DNA of 64,000 bases from the NCBI RefSeq assembly GCF_010614725.1, contig NZ_JAAEHL010000001.1, forward strand, positions 62,001 to 126,000. Reading direction: 5' to 3'. The notes beneath the pieces are model-generated. The model worked only from the letters and a program-made list of their open reading frames with translations. It did no database searches and was not told where the DNA came from. This DNA comes from Flavobacterium ajazii. Lineage in GTDB: Bacteria; Bacteroidota; Bacteroidia; Flavobacteriales; Flavobacteriaceae. The position numbers and the translations under genes were made by a program. The stretch's first letter is position 1; each line of letters begins with the position of its first letter. Of this stretch, positions 8,988 through 17,545 are shown in pieces.

Positions 8988-9931
8988 CGTTTTCGGGTTG
9001 CCATATATTCTTCAATAGCTTCTTTGGTTGTATACCAGTTTCGACCTTCTTTATAAGCATCTATTTTTCCAGTTCTGGCAAGTAAACTAACATATTCCTG
9101 GCCATAAGGACTTTCAGGTTCGTTTACAATATCAGAGATACTTTGATAATCATAATTACTTCCTGGCATGGCGCTCAGGTAAATGTTAAGTGTGCGTTCT
9201 AACGCCTGACACATTAAAAGTGTTAGTTTCTGATAATTGCCATTATTAGCCTGATTTAGCGCCTCGTAATATTTTTTTCTGTCATTTTTAAGAATAATTG
9301 CCGGAGGAAAACCACAACGCATTAATAATAAATTCATACTCAAACGTACTGTACGTCCATTTCCATCAAAAAAAGGATGTATCCAGACCAGCTTATGATG
9401 ATAAATTGTAGCAAGTTCAATATCGTTTAAATTGAGAGGATTTGTATTGACAAAATCAATCAGTTCATCCAGATAGTCTGAAACTTTGTTGGCGTTTGGA
9501 GGCATAAAATTAGCTCCTGAAATTCGAACGCCGCCATTTCTTAATCTTCCCGCAAAATCATCTTCGATTGATCGTAAAACTAAACCATGAATAGAAAGGA
9601 TATCAATACTTCTAAGTTTGTACGTATCATTTACAATTGAATATAAATAATCAATAGCTTTATCATGATTGTGGGTTTCAAAATGCTCTCGAAGGGATTT
9701 TCCTTTAATAGTTATTCCTTCCTGAATAACCATTTGAGTCTCTCGTAAACTAAGTGTATTGCCTTCAATACTGTTTGAATTGTATGTCCATTCTAAAGAT
9801 AAACTTTCCCGGATTTTATGCAATGCGATATTAGGCAAAGGTCTGCTGGTTTGCAGATCTTGTCTTTTTTGGTACAATCGATCAAAAGTTGATTGAAATT
9901 CAGTTCTATATGTTAAATCTATATTCCACAT
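8978..9931 (-). CDS. Fic-family protein, class II self-inhibited, with a possible DNA-binding tail
   Basis: A 317-aa Fic-domain protein. The catalytic motif HPFFDGNGR is complete (about residues 184-192), so it is predicted to transfer AMP, or another nucleotide moiety, from a nucleotide to a hydroxyl of a target protein. N-terminal to the Fic core, SNSIEGN (about residues 53-59) matches the inhibitory motif (S/T)xxxE(G/N), which puts it in the class with a built-in inhibitory helix. The last 60 residues (ending SLLARTGKIDAYKEGRNWYTTKEAIEEY...) resemble a helix-turn-helix of the excisionase type. No toxin-antitoxin partner lies beside it. A perfect inverted repeat just upstream may be its operator. 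The target protein cannot be deduced. Confidence 0.9.
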   Translation of the reverse strand: MWNIDLTYRTEFQSTFDRLYQKRQDLQTSRPLPNIALHKIRESLSLEWTYNSNSIEGNTLSLRETQMVIQEGITIKGKSLREHFETHNHDKAIDYLYSIVNDTYKLRSIDILSIHGLVLRSIEDDFAGRLRNGGVRISGANFMPPNANKVSDYLDELIDFVNTNPLNLNDIELATIYHHKLVWIHPFFDGNGRTVRLSMNLLLMRCGFPPAIILKNDRKKYYEALNQANNGNYQKLTLLMCQALERTLNIYLSAMPGSNYDYQSISDIVNEPESPYGQEYVSLLARTGKIDAYKEGRNWYTTKEAIEEYMATRKRKR

Positions 9932-9938
9932 TACGCCC

Positions 9939-9946
9939 CAAAGATA
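9939..9946 (-). promoter_or_regulatory. Candidate -7 element of the Fic gene
   Basis: Minus strand TATCTTTG fits TAnnTTTG and lies 7 bases before the start codon, so the transcript would have almost no leader. Confidence 0.5.
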
Positions 9947-9950
9947 CTTC

Positions 9951-9991
9951 TTAATATCGGATAATAAAAATTTAATCCTATCCGATATTAA
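9951..9991. promoter_or_regulatory. Perfect 13-bp inverted repeat, likely operator
   Basis: TTAATATCGGATA (9951-9963) and TATCCGATATTAA (9979-9991) are exact reverse complements, 15 bases apart. They fill the gap between the end of the CLC gene and the Fic gene and cover the region where the -33 box of the Fic promoter would lie. There is no T-run on the minus strand, so it is a poor terminator for the CLC gene; an operator read by a dimeric regulator fits better. Confidence 0.6.
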
Positions 9992-9993
9992 AT

Positions 9994-11778
9994 TTATTCA
10001 ATAGTCATAGAACGCAGTTTCATTCTGTAAGCTTCAAGCGCTATAGATTTGGAAATAAAGCCGTAGTATTTGTCATTTCGGATAACAGGAAGAAAAGCAG
10101 ATTTGGTCTTTTCAAATTTGGTCATTACAATTTCCATACTGTCATAAGATGAAATAGAGGCTTGAGGTGTTTTCATTACATCTTTAATTAAAGTATATTT
10201 TACACGGTATGAATTGAAAATAATTTCCCTGATATCATTAAAATGTACGATACCAACAAGTTCTTTTTCCTGAGTAACAACAGCAAAAACAACTTGATTG
10301 GAATGTGAAATAAGATCGACTAATTTGCTTAAATTTTCATCAGGATGAACGGTTAGATAATCGCATTGAATGATAGAATCGATATCAAGTGTAGATAAAA
10401 TATTGGAATCCTTATTACTGGTAAACGCATGGCCTTTTTTAGCAAGATTTTTTACATCAAGGGAATATCTTTCAAAGCGTTTTGAAATTGCAAAACTTAT
10501 AGAAGAAACAATCATTAACGGAATCATTAAGCCATAGCCTCCTGTAATTTCGGCAATTAAGAACATGGCAGTCAGTGGGGCGTGAAATAATCCGCTCAAA
10601 ATTCCTGCCATTCCTACCATTGTAAAATTAGTAATTGGAAGTTTTGACAAACCAATCAGACTGATAGATTTTGAAAAAAAATAGCCTAAGTAGGATCCTA
10701 AAAATAAGGATGGCGCAAAATTACCTCCATTTCCACCGCTTCCAATAGTCAACCCGGATGCAAATACTTTTAGCATCATTGTAAGTCCTATAAAAAGAAG
10801 TAAAACCCATTGATTATTCCTGAAGCTTTCAAACAGAGTATTATCTAATAATTTTCCAGGATCAGTTTCTGATAAGGTTTTAATGCTTTCGTAACCCTCC
10901 CCAAAAAGAGTAGGGAAAATAAAAATTAGTAATGCCAGAAGTGATGAACCAAATAAAGCTTTTTTGTAAGCATTCATTTTCAATCTCGAAAAATAATGCT
11001 CGACCCTTTGAAAATTTCGTGCATAATAAACGGCCATAAATCCGGTTAATATTCCCAGGAATACATAAAAAGGGATGTTATGATAATCAAAAGCTTCTTG
11101 TTTTTTGAAAGATAACAAAATACTTTCGTCTAATACAATAGCAGAAACCAAAGCACCTGTTGCAGCAGAAATCATAATAGGAGTGAAGGCAGAAATGCTA
11201 ACATCGACTAATAAAACTTCAATTGCAAATAATACTCCGGCAATAGGTGCATTAAAAGCTGATCCAATTCCTGCAGCAACTCCACATCCAATGAGCAGTG
11301 TCCTGTCTTTATAAGCTAATTTATAGTTTTGTGCGAAGTTTGATCCAAATGCTGCTCCTGTAATCACAATTGGACTTTCAAGACCGGCAGAACCTCCTAA
11401 ACCAACTGTTAAGGAACTGGTTATAATTTGTGCATACATTTGCTTTTTCGGAATTATGCCTGCTTTTTTTGCAACTGCATATAAAATTTGTGAAGTTCCT
11501 TTCTCAATACTTCCGTTTAATATTTTGTTTACTACAAAGACAGTAAGCAGAATACCAATAATAGGTAAAATACCGGAGATGAAACTCCATTTTAAAATTC
11601 CACTAATATAGGTGGCGAAAGAAAATACACTGTGCGCAAAAGTTTTTAATACAATTACAGCCAGGGAGCATGAGATACCAATTAGAACGCTTGATAAAAA
11701 TATAAACTGCTTTGGTGTCAATACAGATTGAGCCAGAGCAATTATACTTTCAAGTTTTCTAAAATATTTTTTGAGCAT
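9994..11778 (-). CDS. CLC-family chloride channel or exchanger with CBS domains
   Basis: A 594-aa inner-membrane protein with about 10-12 hydrophobic helices, then two CBS domains (about residues 455-590) that normally bind adenine nucleotides. CLC signatures are recognisable: GSAGLESPIV carries the gating glutamate, GGNGGNFAPSLFLG matches the GxFxP motif, and AIEVLL contains a Glu at the position of the internal proton glutamate of exchangers. The first selectivity motif, usually GSGIP, reads EKGTSQIL here, so anion preference is uncertain. Single gene, with a candidate promoter upstream; the Fic gene follows on the same strand after 62 bases. Confidence 0.9.
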   Translation of the reverse strand: MLKKYFRKLESIIALAQSVLTPKQFIFLSSVLIGISCSLAVIVLKTFAHSVFSFATYISGILKWSFISGILPIIGILLTVFVVNKILNGSIEKGTSQILYAVAKKAGIIPKKQMYAQIITSSLTVGLGGSAGLESPIVITGAAFGSNFAQNYKLAYKDRTLLIGCGVAAGIGSAFNAPIAGVLFAIEVLLVDVSISAFTPIMISAATGALVSAIVLDESILLSFKKQEAFDYHNIPFYVFLGILTGFMAVYYARNFQRVEHYFSRLKMNAYKKALFGSSLLALLIFIFPTLFGEGYESIKTLSETDPGKLLDNTLFESFRNNQWVLLLFIGLTMMLKVFASGLTIGSGGNGGNFAPSLFLGSYLGYFFSKSISLIGLSKLPITNFTMVGMAGILSGLFHAPLTAMFLIAEITGGYGLMIPLMIVSSISFAISKRFERYSLDVKNLAKKGHAFTSNKDSNILSTLDIDSIIQCDYLTVHPDENLSKLVDLISHSNQVVFAVVTQEKELVGIVHFNDIREIIFNSYRVKYTLIKDVMKTPQASISSYDSMEIVMTKFEKTKSAFLPVIRNDKYYGFISKSIALEAYRMKLRSMTIE

Positions 11779-11805
11779 TCTGATTGTGAAAATTAAGGGA
11801 TATTA

Positions 11806-11813
11806 CAAATTTA
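11806..11813 (-). promoter_or_regulatory. Candidate -7 element of the CLC gene
   Basis: Minus strand TAAATTTG fits TAnnTTTG, 27 bases before the start codon. Confidence 0.4.
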
Positions 11814-11863
11814 GTTTATACAAATCAAAATTGTATAATTTTCTTTAGCGAATTTGCATAAAA

Positions 11864-13546
11864 TTAAAAACCATCCGCCTTATCATCACCTCTAAAGTCT
11901 GCGCCTCCTTCAAGATTATTATTTGGGAGAACTAAAATACAGTCTAATTTTCCAATAACTGGAGTTGTTTTTTCATTGATTAGATATCCCTTCGCTTTTA
12001 GTGTGTCAATTGTATGATTATCGAATGTATTGGGTTCAAATGTAACTAAATCCGGAAGCCATTGATGGTGAAAACGAGGGGCATTTACCGCTTCCTGCAT
12101 GCTTAAATTGTATTCGTAGACATTTAAAATAGCTTGTAAAACTGAAGTTATAATTGTGGAACCACCAGGAGAGCCAACTACCATAAATAATTTTCCGTTT
12201 CTTTCTACAATAGTTGGTGTCATAGAACTTAACATTCTTTTTTGTGGTGCAATACTATTGGCTTCATTTCCTACTAATCCGAACATATTTGGAGATCCGG
12301 GTTTTGCACTAAAATCATCCATTTCGTTATTTAAAAAAAAGCCTAACTCATCGCAATAATATTTAGATCCAAAACCGTCGTTAATAGTTGTAGTTGCAGC
12401 AACTGCGTTCCCAAACTGATCTACGATTGAATAGTGAGTCGTTTCTGTACTTTCATTATAGTTTACTTTCCCTTCTTTTATTTCTGATGATAAACTTGCT
12501 TTGTCAAAACTAAAATTTGACATTCTTTCTTTTAAATAAGAATCTGACAATAATCCATTTATCGGAATCTTAACAAAATCAGGATCACCTAAAAATTGGC
12601 TTCGGTCTGCATAAGCTCTTCTTTCGGCTTCAACAATTACCTGAATCGACTGTTCTGAATTATGACCCATTTTTGATAGATTATAAGGAGCAATCATTTT
12701 CATAATTTGAGCAAGACAAATACCACCGCTGCTTGGTGGTGACATCGAGATGATTTTTAATTCCTTGTAATTAAATTGTAGTGGTTTTCTCCATTTTGCT
12801 TCATACCCTGCTAAATCTTTTAGTGTGATGATTCCTCCCTTTTTCTGTAGATAATCAACTAAAATTTTTGCTGTTTCACCTTTGTAAAACTCATTTTTGC
12901 CGTTTTTTAAAATTCGTTTTAGAGTTTTGGAAAGTGCAGGATATTTGATAGTGTCATTTTCTTTGAATTGTCCAGCCATAAGAGTATTGGGGCCGTTTGC
13001 TTTTACAATTGCATCATGATAAGCTTCAAGCTGTTTTTGTTGTTTTTGAGTAACAATAACGCCTCGTTCTGCAAGTGCAATAACAGGTTTTAAAATTTCA
13101 GACATAGGCAGAGAACCTAGTTTTTTATGTACTGCAAAAACACCGGCAATAGTTCCGGGAACTCCAATAGCCAATGCTGTTTCAGTGCTTTTTCCTTTAA
13201 TTACATTTTTGTCTTTATCTAAAAACATGTCCTTTGTTGCTGCAATGGGGGCTTTTTCACGATAATCTAAGCCTCCTACTTCGCCATTTGCTTTTCTGTA
13301 TACCATAAATCCTCCACCACCAATATTTCCGGCATAAGGATAGGCTACAGCCAAAGCCAGTTCTGTAGCAACCATTGCATCAAAAGCATTGCCGCCTTTT
13401 TTCATTATTTCAACACCAATTTTAGAAGCTTCTGCACGTGCTGAAACTACCATAGCTTTTGAAGTTACTAATCCGGTTGGTTTCATGGTTTGTTGTGAAA
13501 AACCAAAAACGGAAATGAATATGAATAATAGTGTTATTTTTTTCAT
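11864..13546 (-). CDS. ggt: Gamma-glutamyltransferase
   Basis: Periplasmic gamma-glutamyltranspeptidase (560 aa), which hydrolyses glutathione and other gamma-glutamyl compounds or transfers the glutamyl group. A signal peptide (MKKITLLFIFISVFGFSQQ) is visible. The precursor is cut before the catalytic threonine of ETTHYSIVDQFGNAVA (about residue 378), giving large and small subunits. The small subunit carries the substrate-binding PSS-type motif RMLSSMTPTIV and the oxyanion glycines of GSPGGSTII. Length and order agree with the family. It lies 31 bases after the ACP phosphodiesterase gene on the same strand and may be cotranscribed with it. Confidence 0.95.
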   Translation of the reverse strand: MKKITLLFIFISVFGFSQQTMKPTGLVTSKAMVVSARAEASKIGVEIMKKGGNAFDAMVATELALAVAYPYAGNIGGGGFMVYRKANGEVGGLDYREKAPIAATKDMFLDKDKNVIKGKSTETALAIGVPGTIAGVFAVHKKLGSLPMSEILKPVIALAERGVIVTQKQQKQLEAYHDAIVKANGPNTLMAGQFKENDTIKYPALSKTLKRILKNGKNEFYKGETAKILVDYLQKKGGIITLKDLAGYEAKWRKPLQFNYKELKIISMSPPSSGGICLAQIMKMIAPYNLSKMGHNSEQSIQVIVEAERRAYADRSQFLGDPDFVKIPINGLLSDSYLKERMSNFSFDKASLSSEIKEGKVNYNESTETTHYSIVDQFGNAVAATTTINDGFGSKYYCDELGFFLNNEMDDFSAKPGSPNMFGLVGNEANSIAPQKRMLSSMTPTIVERNGKLFMVVGSPGGSTIITSVLQAILNVYEYNLSMQEAVNAPRFHHQWLPDLVTFEPNTFDNHTIDTLKAKGYLINEKTTPVIGKLDCILVLPNNNLEGGADFRGDDKADGF

Positions 13547-13577
13547 TTGAATGAAATTTTACAAAATCAATTTGATT

Positions 13578-14162
13578 TTATAATGAAAGTAGCTTTTGTC
13601 TGGATTTTTGCTGAATATCTTCAAAAAAAAGAGTGAATTCCTGTTCAAATTCCTTATAAAATTCCTTTAAATCTTCACTTGCAAACTGCATTTTAGATAT
13701 ATTTTTTGATCTTCTGTCCATTTGAGTCAAAATTTGATGGATTCCTTCAACTGTCTGATAACTCAAAAGCCAGTTTCTTTCAATCATATAAGGCATTAAA
13801 TCTTGTGTTTTTTCACTTAGAATAGAATAATTTTCATGTAATGACCTATAGAATCTATTGATGAAAATTTCCAGTTTTTCATCAGAATATTGTATCCAGT
13901 TTTTTGCTAAAAAATGATCGTAAATAATGTCTACAATAACACCAGCGTAATGATGGTATTTTTCGTGTAACCGTTTCGTACTCTGTCTGAAGATGTCATG
14001 AGAGTCGGTGTAAGTGTCTATAAAACGATGTAATAGGATTCCTTTTTGTACATCGGCAGGAAAGTGTTCAAATTGTTTTCCGCGGATTCCATCGGCCATA
14101 AAATTGCCAATTTTAATTAAATCATTTTCACCAGAAAGATATATATGGGCAAGGAAATTCAT
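13578..14162 (-). CDS. acpH: Acyl carrier protein phosphodiesterase (DUF479)
   Basis: A 194-aa protein of the AcpH family, which removes the 4'-phosphopantetheine arm from holo-acyl carrier protein. The characteristic N-terminus MNFLAHIYLSG is followed by a conserved Asp/His-rich core: IGNFMADGIRGK, LLHRFIDTYTDSHD and VDIIYDHFLA, which supply the metal-binding residues of this HD-like enzyme. The length matches E. coli AcpH (193 aa). It is followed closely by ggt. Confidence 0.9.
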   Translation of the reverse strand: MNFLAHIYLSGENDLIKIGNFMADGIRGKQFEHFPADVQKGILLHRFIDTYTDSHDIFRQSTKRLHEKYHHYAGVIVDIIYDHFLAKNWIQYSDEKLEIFINRFYRSLHENYSILSEKTQDLMPYMIERNWLLSYQTVEGIHQILTQMDRRSKNISKMQFASEDLKEFYKEFEQEFTLFFEDIQQKSRQKLLSL

Positions 14163-14306
14163 TGTTTTGTGGTATTATAATTTTAAAGGCTTTAAAATAC
14201 TAAGAGCATTATTGTAAATGTATAAAAAACTTTTTAAATCATTTTTGTTTAAAAAAACAGTAGTAGTTTATCATACTATTTAACGATTATTTTAAAATCT
14301 TAGTGC

Positions 14307-14330
14307 CTCAGCATCTCAGTAACTCAGCAA
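14307..14330. repeat. Three tandem 8-bp units ahead of glmM
   Basis: CTCAGCAT, CTCAGTAA and CTCAGCAA stand head to tail immediately upstream of the candidate -7 element of glmM. They share CTCAG with period 8. Whether they bind a factor or are just slippage-prone intergenic sequence cannot be told. Confidence 0.6.
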
Positions 14331-14336
14331 CTTTTT

Positions 14337-14344
14337 TATATTTG
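14337..14344 (+). promoter_or_regulatory. Candidate -7 element of glmM
   Basis: TATATTTG fits TAnnTTTG, 25 bases before the ATG of glmM. No TTTG -33 box is seen; tandem CTCAG units occupy that region. Confidence 0.45.
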
Positions 14345-14369
14345 TAATAAATAACCATAACTCACACAA

Positions 14370-15758
14370 ATGACTTTAATAAAATCGATTTCAGGTATAC
14401 GAGGAACAATCGGTGGAAAAGTAGGAGATAACCTGACTCCAGTTGATGCTGTAAAATTTGCATCGGCTTACGGAACTTTCCTTAAAAATAATATCCAGAA
14501 AGAAAAACTAACGGTTGTGATTGGTCGTGACGCCAGAATTTCAGGCCCAATGATTCATAATCTGGTTGTAAATACGCTGGTAGGTTTAGGAATTGATGTA
14601 ATTGATCTTGGACTTTCAACGACACCAACTGTAGAAGTTGCTGTGCCTTTAGAAAAAGCTGATGGAGGAATAATTCTGACTGCTTCTCATAATCCAAAAC
14701 AATGGAATGCCTTAAAATTATTAAACGATAAAGGAGAATTTTTAAGTGGTGCTGATGGGACAAAAATTCTTGAAATTGCAGAAGCTGAAGCTTTCGATTT
14801 TTCTGATGTTGATAGTTTAGGCGAGGTTATTTTGAATGATGCTTACATGGACATTCATATTGATGAAGTATTGAATTTGCCATTAGTAGATATTGAAGCA
14901 GTAAAAGAAGCCAAATTTAAAGTAGTAGTTGACGGGGTAAATTCGTCTGGCGGAATCATTATTCCAAAACTATTAGAACAAATGGGAGTTGAAGTGGTAA
15001 AATTGTACTGCGAACCCAATGGACATTTTCCCCATAATCCAGAACCATTGAAAGAACATTTAACTGATATTTCGGAGTTAGTTGTAAAAGAAAAGGCTCA
15101 TTTAGGAATTGTAGTAGATCCGGATGTGGATCGTTTGGCTTTCATAAGTGAAGATGGCGAAATGTTCGGTGAAGAGTATACTTTGGTAGCCTGTGCAGAT
15201 TATGTTTTGAGTAAAACTCCTGGAAACACAGTTTCTAATATGTCATCTTCCCGTGCTTTAAGAGATGTTACCAAAGCTCATGGCGGAAGCTACGAAGCAA
15301 GCGCAGTAGGAGAAGTGAATGTTGTTGAACTGATGAAAAAAAATAATGCTATTATTGGTGGAGAAGGTAACGGTGGGATTATTTATCCGGAATTGCATTA
15401 CGGAAGAGACAGTTTAGTTGGGGTTGCTTTGTTTTTAACACATTTGGCAAATAAAAAAATATCGGCTTCTGCATTGCGTGCTTCATATCCGGAATATTAT
15501 ATGAGCAAAAATAAAATTGAATTGACACCGCAAATTGATGTTGATGCTATTTTAGAAGCAATGACAGATAAGTATAAAAATGAAGATATTTCAACAATTG
15601 ATGGTGTGAAAATCGATTTTGCAACAGAATGGGTACATCTAAGAAAATCAAATACAGAACCAATCATTCGTATTTATACAGAAGCTCCTTCTCAGGAAAA
15701 AGCTGATATTTTGGCACTTCGAATAATTGATGAAATAAAAGCTATTGCAGGTATTTAA
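14370..15758 (+). CDS. glmM: Phosphoglucosamine mutase
   Basis: A phosphohexomutase of 462 aa that most likely converts glucosamine-6-phosphate to glucosamine-1-phosphate for UDP-GlcNAc, hence peptidoglycan and LPS. The phosphoserine loop TASHNPKQWNALK (Ser near residue 104), the metal-binding DPDVDR (near 250), the sugar-binding GGEGNGG (near 330) and the C-terminal phosphate-binding RKSNTEPIIRIYTEA are all present in order. Phosphomannomutase activity cannot be excluded, since Bacteroidetes members are often annotated either way. It is a single gene with its own candidate promoter and a strong terminator. Confidence 0.92.
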   Translation: MTLIKSISGIRGTIGGKVGDNLTPVDAVKFASAYGTFLKNNIQKEKLTVVIGRDARISGPMIHNLVVNTLVGLGIDVIDLGLSTTPTVEVAVPLEKADGGIILTASHNPKQWNALKLLNDKGEFLSGADGTKILEIAEAEAFDFSDVDSLGEVILNDAYMDIHIDEVLNLPLVDIEAVKEAKFKVVVDGVNSSGGIIIPKLLEQMGVEVVKLYCEPNGHFPHNPEPLKEHLTDISELVVKEKAHLGIVVDPDVDRLAFISEDGEMFGEEYTLVACADYVLSKTPGNTVSNMSSSRALRDVTKAHGGSYEASAVGEVNVVELMKKNNAIIGGEGNGGIIYPELHYGRDSLVGVALFLTHLANKKISASALRASYPEYYMSKNKIELTPQIDVDAILEAMTDKYKNEDISTIDGVKIDFATEWVHLRKSNTEPIIRIYTEAPSQEKADILALRIIDEIKAIAGI

Positions 15759-15778
15759 GCTTTATAATTCTATTGAAA

Positions 15779-15820
15779 TAAAAAAAGTTTGATGATATTT
15801 TTTCATCAAACTTTTTTTAT
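15779..15820. terminator. Bidirectional terminator between glmM and sod
   Basis: A long stem (AAAAAAAGTTTGATGA with TCATCAAACTTTTTTT, loop of 7) stands between convergent genes, with A-run and T-run on either side. Confidence 0.85.
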
Positions 15821-15835
15821 TTTTAAATTGATTTT

Positions 15836-16615
15836 TTAATATTTTTTAACTTTGGTCAGAGCAGTTTTGTAGTTTTCGTTTACCTTTTCCCAATTGATCA
15901 ATTTATAAAAAGCATCAATGTAGCTTCCTTTTCTGTTTTGATAATCCAGATAGTAGGCGTGTTCCCATAAATCTATTCCTAAAATTGGAGTTCCTGGAAT
16001 CAAAGCATTTCTCATTAAGGGATTATCTTGATTTTCGGTAGTTGTAATCTGTAATTTTCCGGCCTTATCAACAACCAGCCAAACCCATCCTGAACCGAAT
16101 TGCTTAGTTGCTTCATTTTTAAATTGAGTTGTAAGATTGTTAAAAGATCCAAATTCTTTATTGATTGAGCCTGCCAAAGTATCTTTTGGAGTTTGCTCTT
16201 TTGGAGTTAGAATATTAAAATAAAGAGTATGATTGTAATAACCTCCTGCATTTTGACGAAGTTTCGCATTATTCATATCCATTTTTTTTAGAATATCTTC
16301 AATGGAAGCATTTTCAAATTCGGTTGAAGCAATTTCTTTATTTAAATTATTGGTATATGTTAAATAATGCTTAGAATAATGAGTTTCTAAAGTCAATGAC
16401 CTTATTCCGGGTGCTAAAGCGTCATATCCAAAAGGAAGTTTGGTTAGAGCAAATGAACCTTCATCAGCTTTTACATCAGAAGGAGTGCCAATTGTAATTT
16501 TTTCTTCCTTTGTAGGTAAAGGAACTTCAACAACTTCAGTTAGCTTGTTGTCATTACAGGAAAATAACATCAGTAATGAAGCTGTGAAAGTAAAACAAAT
16601 GATGTTTTTCTTCAT
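15836..16615 (-). CDS. Fe/Mn superoxide dismutase, predicted lipoprotein
   Basis: Superoxide dismutase of the Fe/Mn family with an N-terminal lipoprotein signal: MKKNIICFTFTASLLMLFSC, with Cys 20 as the lipid-attachment site. The mature part starts after about 50 linker residues. Metal ligands are visible: His in HYSKHYLTY, His in NAGGYYNHTLYFNIL, and Asp and His in GIDLWEHAYYLDYQNRKGSYID. The GSGWVWLVVD strand is typical. The anchor puts it outside the cytoplasm, in the periplasm or outer membrane, unlike the usual cytoplasmic enzyme. Iron versus manganese use cannot be decided here. It follows the acyl-CoA-binding protein gene after 10 bases and probably ends that operon. Confidence 0.93.
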   Translation of the reverse strand: MKKNIICFTFTASLLMLFSCNDNKLTEVVEVPLPTKEEKITIGTPSDVKADEGSFALTKLPFGYDALAPGIRSLTLETHYSKHYLTYTNNLNKEIASTEFENASIEDILKKMDMNNAKLRQNAGGYYNHTLYFNILTPKEQTPKDTLAGSINKEFGSFNNLTTQFKNEATKQFGSGWVWLVVDKAGKLQITTTENQDNPLMRNALIPGTPILGIDLWEHAYYLDYQNRKGSYIDAFYKLINWEKVNENYKTALTKVKKY

Positions 16616-16625
16616 AATTTAATTA

Positions 16626-16892
16626 TTATGATGTTAATGAATTGATTATTTCAATGTAATTTTCTTTTGCTTCTTCAATAGATATATGACTGATTTGCAT
16701 CCATGCATTTGTTTTGAATGCATCGCGCAAACCAAAATTTTCAGATTGATTGTATACAGCAGTTCCAAATGTAGCTTGCTTATAATACGCATAAAGTCTT
16801 AACTGCACATCTTGCGGCAGTGAGGCTTGTGTCATTTTCATAGCAGTTTCTACAGCCTCTGAAAAACGAATATCTAAATCTTTTTTACTCAT
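16626..16892 (-). CDS. Acyl-CoA-binding protein
   Basis: A compact 88-residue four-helix protein of the ACBP family, more familiar from eukaryotes, that binds long-chain acyl-CoA esters. The family motif LRLYAYYKQATFG (about residues 29-41) and KTNAWMQISHISIEEAKENYI (about 57-77) contain the Tyr, Lys and Trp residues used for CoA binding. It overlaps the preceding psd gene by one base (stop/start overlap), so it is translated from the phospholipid operon. A role in supplying or buffering acyl-CoA for lipid synthesis is inferred from that context. Confidence 0.9.
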   Translation of the reverse strand: MSKKDLDIRFSEAVETAMKMTQASLPQDVQLRLYAYYKQATFGTAVYNQSENFGLRDAFKTNAWMQISHISIEEAKENYIEIINSLTS

Positions 16893-17545
16893 TAAGCTTT
16901 TGTAGCGATGATAGTTTTACCTCCAATTGCTTTTTGACCTAAAACCACATCGATTGGAGTACCTAAAGGTAGAAATAAATCTACTCTCGAACCAAATTTA
17001 ATAAAGCCTGCATCAGTTCCCTGAACAACCTGCATTCCTTCCTGAGCATAATTTACAATTCGGCGTGCCAATGCACCTGCAATTTGTCTGTAAAGTATTT
17101 GTCCGAAAGTTTCGTTTTCAATTACTACAGTAGTCCTTTCGTTTTCTTCGCTTGCTTTTGGATGCCATGCCACTAAAAATTTCCCAGGATGATATTTACT
17201 GAATTTTATAATTCCATCCATTGCATAACGCGTTACGTGTACATTTATAGGTGACATAAAAATAGAAACCTGTAGACGTTTGTCTTTGAAAAATTCACTT
17301 TCATAAACTTCTTCAATAACTACAACTTTTCCGTCAACAGGAGCAAGGATTTGGTTGTTATTCCTGATTGCAATTCTTTTAGGGTTTCTAAAAAATTGTA
17401 AAATGATAATCAATATCAGTAAACCAGCTGACTGAATAACTATTCTAAGCCAATTGATATCAATAAATTTTTCAGCAATTAAAAGTACTGCAACAGCAAA
17501 TACGGTACCTAATAAAATGGATGGGCCTCCTTCTTTATGAAACAT
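16892..17545 (-). CDS. psd: Phosphatidylserine decarboxylase
   Basis: Makes phosphatidylethanolamine from phosphatidylserine at the inner membrane. The protein is 217 aa, the short form, with two N-terminal hydrophobic segments (about residues 8-50). The self-cleavage site is the GS of FIKFGSRVDLFLP, where Ser becomes the pyruvoyl group. Conserved HVTRYAMDG and the WHPKASEENERTTVVIE segment support the family. It overlaps the 3' end of cdsA by 11 bases, so the two are translationally linked in one lipid operon. Confidence 0.94.
   Translation of the reverse strand: MFHKEGGPSILLGTVFAVAVLLIAEKFIDINWLRIVIQSAGLLILIIILQFFRNPKRIAIRNNNQILAPVDGKVVVIEEVYESEFFKDKRLQVSIFMSPINVHVTRYAMDGIIKFSKYHPGKFLVAWHPKASEENERTTVVIENETFGQILYRQIAGALARRIVNYAQEGMQVVQGTDAGFIKFGSRVDLFLPLGTPIDVVLGQKAIGGKTIIATKA

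Noticed and set aside
9951..9991. 13-bp inverted repeat as terminator of the CLC gene
   Set aside because: No T-run follows on the minus strand and the spacer is long; promoter position fits an operator better.
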